In this document: positions 1 to 5,748 of the stretch, piece after piece
Layout: every line of letters begins with the position of its first letter
Position numbering within the stretch: the first letter of the stretch is position 1
Assembly: GCA_029051835.1 (NCBI GenBank)
Contig: JAIDKJ010000454.1
Location: 1 to 7,473 of the forward strand
DNA: 7,473 nucleotides
Source of the DNA: Paramuribaculum sp.
GTDB lineage: Bacteria > Bacteroidota > Bacteroidia > Bacteroidales > Muribaculaceae
Reading direction: 5' to 3'
Notes under the pieces: generated by a model
Seen by the model: only the letters and a program-made list of their open reading frames with translations
What the model was told of the DNA's origin: nothing
Databases searched by the model: none
Translations under genes and position numbers: made by a program

Positions 1-852
1 CGCGCCTCGAAGCGTCAGGGAGCCTGGATGAGCGAATTTCAGGGCGCGTTTGTCGATCCCGACGGCAAGTCGCAGCTTCCGATCGTCTACAATGTGGGCA
101 ACTTCTCGAAGCCTGCCGGCGACACTCCTTCGCTGCTGACTCTCGACGAGGTGGCTACGATGTTCCATGAGTTTGGCCACGGCCTTCACGGTATGCTGAC
201 CCGCGCCAAGCTGCGTAGTCAGGCGGGTACCAACGTGGACCGCGACTTTGTGGAGCTTCCCTCGCAGATCCATGAGCACTGGGCGCTTGAGCCTGAGATG
301 CTCCGCACTTATGCCCGCCACTACAAGACCGGCGAGGTGATACCCGACTCGCTTGTGGCCAAGCTTCAGGCGGCGGCCAAGCACAATCAGGGATTCACTA
401 CCACTGAACTCGTAGGAGCCGCGCTGCTCGATCTGCAGTGGGGCAAGCTGACCGGCGCCGATGCGGAGAATGTCGATGTGAGCGCTTTCGAGAAGTCGGT
501 GGCCGAGCGTCTGGGCATGCCTGCCGAGGTGCAGTTCCGCTACAGAAGTCCGTATTTCCGCCATGTGTTCGGAAGCGACGGCTATGCTTCGGGCTATTAC
601 ACTTATCTGTGGGCCGAGGTGCTTGATGCCGACGGATTCGAACTGTTCAAGCAGAAGGGCATCTTTGATCCGGCTACTGCTGCTGCATTCAAGAAGTATG
701 TTCTTGAGGCGGGCGGAACGGAGGATCCGATGGAGCTTTACAAGAAGTTCCGCGGACGCGAGCCGCGCGTTGAGGCTCTGCTGCGCAACCGTGGTCTGCT
801 CAATGAGCAGGAGCCTGAAAACAATGATATAAACATGCCCGGCGGCAAATAA
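1..852 (+). CDS. dcp: Peptidyl-dipeptidase Dcp-type M3 zinc metallopeptidase, C-terminal part (5' truncated by window)
   Basis: The reading frame is open from base 1, and the nine codons before the first ATG (base 28) encode RASKRQGAW, a conserved M3 stretch, so the gene begins upstream and ATG28 is internal. Numbering from that Met, HEFGH (47-51) is the HEXXH zinc site with Glu48 as general base. Glu76 in DFVELPSQ lies 25 residues later, the M3 spacing for the third zinc ligand. GYASGYYTYLWAEVL (about 186-200) is the substrate-binding block, and the end (LLRNRGLL) matches the family C-terminus. The DFVELPSQIHEHW form resembles Dcp, which removes C-terminal dipeptides, more than oligopeptidase A (prlC). 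Whether it is exported cannot be seen because the N-terminus is missing. Family assignment is firm; the Dcp subtype is likely. It ends in TAA and is followed by a strong terminator. Confidence 0.95.
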   Translation, partial: RASKRQGAWMSEFQGAFVDPDGKSQLPIVYNVGNFSKPAGDTPSLLTLDEVATMFHEFGHGLHGMLTRAKLRSQAGTNVDRDFVELPSQIHEHWALEPEMLRTYARHYKTGEVIPDSLVAKLQAAAKHNQGFTTTELVGAALLDLQWGKLTGADAENVDVSAFEKSVAERLGMPAEVQFRYRSPYFRHVFGSDGYASGYYTYLWAEVLDADGFELFKQKGIFDPATAAAFKKYVLEAGGTEDPMELYKKFRGREPRVEALLRNRGLLNEQEPENNDINMPGGK

Positions 853-881
853 GCCGTAGGGTTCCCTATCCCTATAATACG

Positions 882-920
882 CCGGGCGCTGCATCTGATG
901 CAGCGCCCGGTAGCTTTTTT
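882..920 (+). terminator. Rho-independent terminator of the dcp gene
   Basis: A perfect 13-bp GC-rich stem (882-894 with 898-910) closes a 3-nt loop and is followed by TAGC and six T (915-920). It lies 30 bp after the dcp stop codon. On the minus strand no T-run follows the hairpin, so it should work mainly for dcp, although it also separates dcp from the convergent gene pair ending at 970. The rest of 853-969 shows nothing else. Confidence 0.93.
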
Positions 921-969
921 ATGATGATGGTGTACGGATCTTCTGTGTGCGGCGATGGGGGGATGGCGG

Positions 970-1155
970 TTATTTCCTGCGGTTGCGTTCGCGGTGGCGC
1001 AGTGTGAAGTGCAGCCCTATGATGCAGGCGAGGGTGAGGCCGATTACGCCGAAGTAGAAGAGATAGTGGCCGTCGGCCAGCTCCTGTCGGCCTATGTAGG
1101 CCATTACTGCGAGATATACGAGAAGCAGGAGCGGTATGAGTGTGGAGCGTTTCAT
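970..1155 (-). CDS. Small two-helix membrane protein (61 aa), function unknown
   Basis: The frame is open upstream to 1410, but that part lies inside the exonuclease gene in another frame. The sensible start is ATG at 1155-1153, which overlaps the exonuclease TGA as ATGA, a typical translational-coupling junction. The 61-residue product starts MKRST and has two hydrophobic segments (about 6-22 and 31-52) joined by a short polar loop. It ends in a very basic tail, LRHRERNRRK, probably cytoplasmic. It therefore looks like a small inner-membrane hairpin protein with both ends inside. I recall similar short proteins next to this exonuclease in Bacteroides-type genomes but know no function. Start and reality are supported by the coupling and the clean membrane pattern. 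It ends in TAA. Confidence 0.8.
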   Translation of the reverse strand: MKRSTLIPLLLLVYLAVMAYIGRQELADGHYLFYFGVIGLTLACIIGLHFTLRHRERNRRK

Positions 1156-1814
1156 TGCTGTGGCGTTTGAGGTTGTTGTGGCATAGGCGGTGTCACTTCC
1201 GTGAGGTAGGGTGATGTTTCTGGATCGAAAAGTCCCTGCGTGAGATGACGGTAGATGACGAGGCAGGCCCATGCGTCGATGGCGGCATATTTTTGCTGCG
1301 CAGGGGTCAGTTCGGCTGCTTCCCAGTTGCTGAGGCGCTGTCCTTTCGAGATGCGCTGTCCGAACAGTATGCCGTAGATTTTCTGGAGGCTCGAGTCGGA
1401 TATGCGCCACTGGCTGACGATTTTCTGCAGGTCGATGAAGCCGCGTGGCTCGAAGTCGGAGTTGCGGTGCATGACGTGGAAATCGTCTTTTAGCGAAAGG
1501 CCGACTTTGAGCGTGTCGGCATCTTCTACAAATTCCTTCATCGCGTCGGAGAATCCGAGCCGGTTGAGGCGGAAAAGGAATGATTCATCATCGGTGGACA
1601 CCTGCATGAGCGCCACTTTGTTGGGGTGGCCTTTGCGGAATGACGGCTTGGTTTCGGTGTCGAATCCCACAACCGGGTAGCGCCGTATCTTGGACAGTGC
1701 TTCGGCCTCGGCCTGAGGGGTGTCGATCACTGTGATAGGCGAGGAGTATTCGACAAGCGGCATCGGTGCCAGTTGCTCCTTGGTGATGGTGACTGTTGTG
1801 TTGGCGGTTTTCAT
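1152..1814 (-). CDS. DEDDy-type 3'-5' exonuclease domain protein (220 aa)
   Basis: Numbered from ATG at 1814, the exonuclease motifs are in order. FDTET (51-55) gives Asp52 and Glu54 (Exo I), KVGLSLKDD (103-111) gives Asp111 (Exo II), and YAAID (176-180) gives Tyr176 and Asp180 (Exo III, the YX3D form). All four acidic ligands and the tyrosine are present, so it should be active as a two-metal 3'-5' nuclease. The fold is that of the RNase D/WRN exonuclease group. It lacks an HRDC or helicase domain, so it is a stand-alone exonuclease, and whether the substrate is DNA or RNA is not visible. The last dozen residues are a Pro/Gln tail. A longer frame from TTG at 1826 is rejected because that TTG lies inside the -7 element. 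The downstream membrane protein is coupled by ATGA. Confidence 0.92.
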   Translation of the reverse strand: MKTANTTVTITKEQLAPMPLVEYSSPITVIDTPQAEAEALSKIRRYPVVGFDTETKPSFRKGHPNKVALMQVSTDDESFLFRLNRLGFSDAMKEFVEDADTLKVGLSLKDDFHVMHRNSDFEPRGFIDLQKIVSQWRISDSSLQKIYGILFGQRISKGQRLSNWEAAELTPAQQKYAAIDAWACLVIYRHLTQGLFDPETSPYLTEVTPPMPQQPQTPQQ

Positions 1815-1823
1815 AAGACTTGG

Positions 1824-1858
1824 CAAAGTTACGAAAAAAAGCCGTCACCCCGGGCAAA
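1824..1858 (-). promoter_or_regulatory. Bacteroidetes-type promoter of the exonuclease operon
   Basis: Read on the minus strand, TAACTTTG (1831-1824) fits the -7 consensus TAnnTTTG exactly, and a TTTG (1858-1855) upstream could be the -33 element. The 23-nt spacer is slightly longer than the usual 19-21. Only nine bases separate the -7 box from the ATG at 1814, so the leader would be about six nucleotides. The site is predicted from sequence only. Confidence 0.65.
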
Positions 1859-1916
1859 AAAATCATGGTGTGGCTTAGACGGCGCAGCCGTGAAGCGTCG
1901 GCGATGCAGAGGCGAC

Positions 1917-1960
1917 AAAACAAGACCCTGCGTCGGCAGTGACATTGCGTCGACGCAGGG
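1917..1960 (-). terminator. Rho-independent terminator of the tricorn protease gene
   Basis: A perfect 10-bp stem (1951-1960 with 1926-1935) with a 15-nt loop is followed on the minus strand by TCTTGTTTT (1925-1917). It begins about 38 bp past the tricorn stop codon. The interrupted T-run and long loop make it weaker than the dcp terminator. It also insulates the exonuclease promoter from read-through. Confidence 0.75.
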
Positions 1961-1997
1961 CCTTGGATAATGGCGGGTGGATAATCACCGTGACGGA

Positions 1998-4900
1998 TCA
2001 GAGTCCGAGATCGCGGAATGTGCGCGGGGCGGGCACTCCGGGGAGCGGTTTGCGGTCTTTGAGCTGCCGGAGCGCTTCCTCGATGGCCCTGTTGAGCTGC
2101 TGGTCTTCGCCGGCCTGTTCGCGGATGGGATCATTGTCGACAAGTATGTCGGGATCCACTCCGTGATTCTCCACAATCCATCGGCCTGTGGCGGCGTCGT
2201 AGTTGGTGAAGAACGGCACTCTGACGTCGGTTCCGTCCATATAGGGCAGGCTTCCGCTGATGCCTACGATGCCTCCCCATGTGCGGGTGCCTATCACGGT
2301 GCCGAGTTTGTTGGCTTTGAAGCTCCAGGGGAAGAGGTCGCCGTCGGATGCGGAATATTTGTTGATGAGCAGCACTTTGGGGCCGACATGCGTACCTTCG
2401 GGGATAGTGCCTACCTTGGAGGATGTGCGGCTCATGGTCAGACGGTAGGGCTTGCGCATCAGCCGCTCTATGACCATGGGCGAAATGTTGCCGCCGCCGT
2501 TGGCGCGGTCGTCGATGATGAGCGCTTCCTTGTCGAGCTGCGGATAGTAGTATCGGGCAAACTCGTTGAGTCCTTCGGGTCCCATGTCGGGGATGTAGAT
2601 GTAGCCCACGCGGCCGTCGGTGGCCTCGCTGACCTTGCGGATGTTGTTCTGCACCCATTCGTAGTGATAGAGCGGATATTCGTTGTCGATCGGGCGGACT
2701 ACGATCTTATGCGCTCCGTCGGCCGTCGGGCGGGAGTTGACTTTGAGTTCGGTGAGTTTGCCTGCTTTGCCTATGAGGCGGCTGTATATGTTGGGGCATC
2801 CGGCGAGGTCCACTCCGTCGATAGAGATGATGAAGCATCCCTCTTTCACGTCGAGTCCGGGCTGTGCGAGCGGCGACCGCAGCTGTTCGCTGTAGGGTGC
2901 GCCGGGGAGTATGCGGTCGATACGGTAATAGCCGCTCTTGTCGCGTGAGATCTCTGCTCCGAGGAGTCCCATCGGTATGTTTTCGGGGCGCGGCGTGTCG
3001 CCGGGATTGACGTAGGCGTGTCCGCAGGCGAGTTCGGATATCATGGCTCCGATGACGTAGTTGAGGTCGAGGCGGGTCTTGACGTAGGGCAGAAGCACTG
3101 CATACTTCTGGCGGATAGCGTTCCAGTCGACTCCATGCATATTTTCGAGGTAGAACCCGTCGCGGAAGGCGCGCCATGTTTCGTCGAAGATCTGCGCCCA
3201 TTCCTGCGGATAGTCGATCACGGCTGTCATGTCGGACGTGTCAACGGCTTTGTCGAGCGATGCCTTGGCCGTAGGAATCGGCATGACGAAGATGTCGTTT
3301 CCTCTGACGAAAGTGGCGGTCTTGCCGTCGGGGCTGACCTCCATCGAGGCGCGTTCGGCCACGACCTCCTCTTTTTGTGTGGCGAGGTCAAACACCTTTG
3401 TGGATCCACCGCTGTAATACCATACGCGCTTGCCGTCGCTGTAGATGTTGGCATACCATGATGTGGGCAGTGGGAGCTTTACGATGCGTCCGGCGATTCC
3501 TTCGGGGTCGATGCGTACGGTGACGGCGCCGTCGCCGGTCTTCGTCTTGGCTTCAGAAGCCTTTTCGCTTGTCGTGGCGGCCACAGTCGGGTCGGAGGGG
3601 AGCAGCGGCGAAGGTGTGGAGGCTTCGAGCATGACAATGTAGAGGCCATCCATATTGCCGTAGGCGTGGTTCCATTCGGTACGGCTGTAAATGGGGTTGA
3701 AGTCGCGGGCGGAGCTGAATATGAGGTAGCGTCCGTCGGCGCTGAATGCCGGCGACGACGAGTCGTACCATTTGTCGGTGACGGCTGTTTCTTTGCCGGA
3801 GGCGAGATCCATCACGTAGACCACGCTCATGTTGTTGGCTCCCGATCGGGTGTAGGTGATCCAGCGGCTGTCGGGCGAGTAGGCCACATCGAAAAATTCG
3901 CCTTCGGGATTCTGTATAACCGTGCGTTTAGTGCCGCTGGCGGGATCTACCTCTACGATGCGGTTTTTACGGTCGGTGTAAAGTATGTGGCGCGAGTCGG
4001 GACTCCACTGTAGTTTTCTGATGTAGGTGTCGTTGTCCTTTGTCAGCTGGCGCGGTTGGCCCCCTTCGGCAGGCTGGAGCCATATTTCGGTTTCGCCGGT
4101 GCGGTCGGAGATATACGCTATGCTGCGTCCGTCGGGACTCCACACGGCGTTGCGCTCGTTGGCTCCGGGAGTGAGGGTGATGCATCGTGTGACTCCCTCC
4201 TTGACGGGGACGTCGAACACTTCTCCGCGGGCGGTGACGGCGAGGCGCTGTCCGTCGGGCGATGCTGAAACGGCTCTGATCAGAGATCCGGCCGGTTTGC
4301 GTGCGGTGCGTGCGAAGTTGGCCTCAGGGTTGAGCCTGATGTCGATTTTTGATGTGGTGCGTGTGGCCGGGTCGAGCTTGTAGAGATAGCCGCCTTTCTC
4401 AAACACGATTATGCGGCCGTCGGTCGACGGGAATTTCACGTCGTAGTCGGTGAAGTCGGTGACTTTTTCGGTGGTGCCGGTCAGTGTGTTGTAGACGAAG
4501 ATGTTCATGGTCATGTCGCGGTCGGAGATGAAGAATATCTCGTCGCCGATCCACATGGGTATGATGTCCTGAGCCACGTTGTCGGTGATATTCTTGACTG
4601 TTGCGGCTTCGGGGTCGTAGATCCATATGTCGTCGGCCATGCCTCCGCGGTAGTATTTCCAGTTGCGGAACTCTCTCATCACGCGGTTGTAGGCCATGCG
4701 TTTGCCGTCGGGCGAGAAGCTGCAGAATCCTCCTTCGGGCAGGGGTATCTGCTGCGACATGCCTCCTTGGGGCGATATGGTCCACAGCTTGCCTTCGAAT
4801 CCGTCGGAGATACGGTTGCGGTAGACGATGCTGTTTCCGTCGGGACTCCATGTCATGACGATGTTGTTGGGACCCATGCGGTCGCCGATGTCGTCGCGCG

Positions 4901-5231
4901 CGTTGGTGGCGGTGAAGGTCAGCCGCTGAGGGGCGCCTCCGTCCGACGGCATCAGATATACCTCGGTGTTGCCGTCGTAATGGCCGGTAAAGGCGATATG
5001 CCGGCCGTCGGGTGAGAAACGCGGAAACATTTCGTAGCCCTCGTGCGAGGTCAGCCTGCGGGCTTCTCCTCCGGTCAGCGGAGCCTTGTAGAGATCTCCG
5101 GCGTAGGTGAAGACCACCTCTTTGCCGTTGGTCGACGGAAATCTCAGCAGACGTGCTTCGTCGGGCTGATCCTTGGCTTGCAGTCCGTAGCCCGAAAAGG
5201 CTATGATGGCTGCCATAGCGATAGTTCTCAT
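1998..5231 (-). CDS. Tricorn protease homologue, exported S41-type serine peptidase (1077 aa)
   Basis: Tricorn is a large peptidase that cuts oligopeptides into short products. Residues 1-19 form a short signal peptide (basic MR, core IAMAAIIAF, likely cut after LQA), so this one should act in the periplasm, unlike archaeal tricorn. About 20-650 hold two beta-propellers with PD40-type repeats: SPDG or close variants near 73, 129, 173, 324, 365, 410, 452, 497 and 633. A Ser/Thr/Lys-rich linker lies at about 537-570. Then come the C1 helical region (about 676-745), a PDZ domain (about 755-850) and the catalytic C2 domain. By comparison with Thermoplasma tricorn, the active site is His738 (CGHAY), Ser962 followed by Asp963 (SASDGD) and Glu1021 (VENHGVDPD), so it looks intact. 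Its length matches the family. It is transcribed alone, from the divergent region with the TIGR04076 gene. Confidence 0.95.
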   Translation of the reverse strand: MRTIAMAAIIAFSGYGLQAKDQPDEARLLRFPSTNGKEVVFTYAGDLYKAPLTGGEARRLTSHEGYEMFPRFSPDGRHIAFTGHYDGNTEVYLMPSDGGAPQRLTFTATNARDDIGDRMGPNNIVMTWSPDGNSIVYRNRISDGFEGKLWTISPQGGMSQQIPLPEGGFCSFSPDGKRMAYNRVMREFRNWKYYRGGMADDIWIYDPEAATVKNITDNVAQDIIPMWIGDEIFFISDRDMTMNIFVYNTLTGTTEKVTDFTDYDVKFPSTDGRIIVFEKGGYLYKLDPATRTTSKIDIRLNPEANFARTARKPAGSLIRAVSASPDGQRLAVTARGEVFDVPVKEGVTRCITLTPGANERNAVWSPDGRSIAYISDRTGETEIWLQPAEGGQPRQLTKDNDTYIRKLQWSPDSRHILYTDRKNRIVEVDPASGTKRTVIQNPEGEFFDVAYSPDSRWITYTRSGANNMSVVYVMDLASGKETAVTDKWYDSSSPAFSADGRYLIFSSARDFNPIYSRTEWNHAYGNMDGLYIVMLEASTPSPLLPSDPTVAATTSEKASEAKTKTGDGAVTVRIDPEGIAGRIVKLPLPTSWYANIYSDGKRVWYYSGGSTKVFDLATQKEEVVAERASMEVSPDGKTATFVRGNDIFVMPIPTAKASLDKAVDTSDMTAVIDYPQEWAQIFDETWRAFRDGFYLENMHGVDWNAIRQKYAVLLPYVKTRLDLNYVIGAMISELACGHAYVNPGDTPRPENIPMGLLGAEISRDKSGYYRIDRILPGAPYSEQLRSPLAQPGLDVKEGCFIISIDGVDLAGCPNIYSRLIGKAGKLTELKVNSRPTADGAHKIVVRPIDNEYPLYHYEWVQNNIRKVSEATDGRVGYIYIPDMGPEGLNEFARYYYPQLDKEALIIDDRANGGGNISPMVIERLMRKPYRLTMSRTSSKVGTIPEGTHVGPKVLLINKYSASDGDLFPWSFKANKLGTVIGTRTWGGIVGISGSLPYMDGTDVRVPFFTNYDAATGRWIVENHGVDPDILVDNDPIREQAGEDQQLNRAIEEALRQLKDRKPLPGVPAPRTFRDLGL

Positions 5232-5259
5232 AATGTCGGTTTATTATGGTGAAAGCTTT

Positions 5260-5288
5260 CCGGCCGGTCATGTGCAGGTCCGGGCCGG
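5260..5288 (-). other. GC hairpin in the predicted tricorn leader
   Basis: CCGGCC (5260-5265) and GGCCGG (5283-5288) form a 6-bp all-GC stem with a 17-nt loop. It would lie in the roughly 70-nt leader if transcription starts just after the -7 box at 5307. No T-run follows, so it is not a terminator. It may affect mRNA stability or may be chance. Confidence 0.3.
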
Positions 5289-5292
5289 GATA

Positions 5293-5305
5293 GTGATATT
5301 GTCAC
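5293..5305. promoter_or_regulatory. Imperfect palindrome at the predicted tricorn start point (possible operator)
   Basis: GTGATATTGTCAC has perfect 4-bp arms (GTGA/TCAC) around a 5-bp AT-rich core. It begins one base downstream of the minus-strand -7 box and so covers the predicted transcription start of the tricorn gene. The position is typical for a repressor site. It is a single short palindrome with no second copy found, so this is only a candidate. Confidence 0.3.
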
Positions 5306-5306
5306 G

Positions 5307-5314
5307 CAAATGTA
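5307..5314 (-). promoter_or_regulatory. -7 element of the tricorn gene promoter
   Basis: On the minus strand this reads TACATTTG, an exact match to TAnnTTTG, 75 bp upstream of the tricorn ATG. I see no convincing -33 TTTG at 19-21 bp. The identical octamer stands upstream of the esterase gene at 6577. Confidence 0.55.
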
Positions 5315-5337
5315 GCGATTTTCCGGCAGGATTTGAT

Positions 5338-5345
5338 TATTTTTG
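5338..5345 (+). promoter_or_regulatory. -7 element of the TIGR04076 gene promoter
   Basis: TATTTTTG matches TAnnTTTG and ends only four bases before the ATG at 5350. If transcription begins at the usual distance, the message starts at or next to the start codon and would be leaderless. There is no clear -33 element. It faces the tricorn -7 box with 23 bp between the two. Confidence 0.5.
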
Positions 5346-5349
5346 CAGT

Positions 5350-5748
5350 ATGAATCGAAGAAACTTCTGCAAAGCTCTTGCGGCGGTGGCGGCTATGGCG
5401 GCTGCCGCTCCGGCGGCTACTGCGGCTATGGCCGGCAGCAGCGTGCGCCGATGCCGCCTGACGGTGGTGAGGCGTACGTGGGCCGAGGATCTGCAGGCCC
5501 GTTATCTCGATGATCCCGAGTCAGGGCCGTGTCCGTTGTTGAGCCAGGGACAGTCGTGGCTGATAGATGGTCCGGTGGATGCGGGCGTGCCGCCGCGAGG
5601 CATGTGTGGCACGGCATGGGCGGCCATTGCGCCGCGGCTTGCGTCGGGCGGTGAGTGTGCCGCTCCGGCCGAGGGTGGTCCGAGGCTTCTGTCGTGTGGC
5701 GATCCCACACGCGCTGTGATATTCCGTGTGGATTACGACGAGGTCTGA
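5350..5748 (+). CDS. TIGR04076 family protein with a twin-arginine signal (132 aa)
   Basis: The frame is open from 5203, but the start is ATG at 5350, giving MNRRNFCKAL and an Ala-rich hydrophobic stretch to about residue 29. RRNFCK fits the Tat consensus RRxFLK, so the protein is probably exported folded, perhaps with a bound cofactor. Residues 33-130 match my memory of the TIGR04076 pattern: CRLTVVRRT (35-43), PCPLLSQGQ (60-68), RGMCGTAWAAI (83-93), SCGDPTRAVIFRV (115-127). Cys35, Cys61, Cys86 and Cys116 are at the family's usual cysteine positions; Cys103 is extra. The biochemical role of the family is not known to me; metal binding is a guess. Its last 16 bp overlap the end of the convergent channel gene. 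It ends in TGA. Family call is good; Tat export is likely. Confidence 0.82.
   Translation: MNRRNFCKALAAVAAMAAAAPAATAAMAGSSVRRCRLTVVRRTWAEDLQARYLDDPESGPCPLLSQGQSWLIDGPVDAGVPPRGMCGTAWAAIAPRLASGGECAAPAEGGPRLLSCGDPTRAVIFRVDYDEV
5693..5731. repeat. Three alternating copies of a 7-mer giving two exclusive hairpins
   Basis: CGTGTGG (5693-5699), its exact complement CCACACG (5705-5711) and CGTGTGG again (5725-5731) lie in the last codons of the TIGR04076 gene. The middle copy can pair with either neighbour (5-nt or 13-nt loop) but not both. No T-run follows on either strand. Read on the minus strand the set lies immediately after the channel stop codon, so it may help end or stabilise that transcript. 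Confidence 0.4.

Noticed and set aside
1152..1826. Longer exonuclease frame starting at TTG 1826
   Set aside because: The TTG is part of the -7 box TAACTTTG and would lie upstream of the predicted transcript start; ATG at 1814 matches the usual N-terminus of the family.
1879..1902. Small hairpin ACGGC/GCCGT and repeated GCGTCGGC near the exonuclease promoter
   Set aside because: The stem is only five base pairs with no T-run, and the short repeats are within what GC-rich sequence gives by chance.
1977..2948. Open frame of 323 codons on the plus strand, antisense to the tricorn gene
   Set aside because: It lies wholly opposite strongly supported tricorn coding sequence. GC-rich codon use makes stops rare on the other strand. 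The product has no recognisable motif and there is no promoter.
4100..4270. Recurring CCGTCGGG-type strings through the tricorn gene, looking like a dispersed DNA repeat
   Set aside because: They encode the Ser-Pro-Asp-Gly turns of successive propeller blades and are explained by the protein repeat.
4399..5271. Open frame of 290 codons on the minus strand in another frame of the tricorn gene
   Set aside because: The product is extremely rich in Arg, His and Gln, an out-of-frame reading of the tricorn N-terminal propeller.
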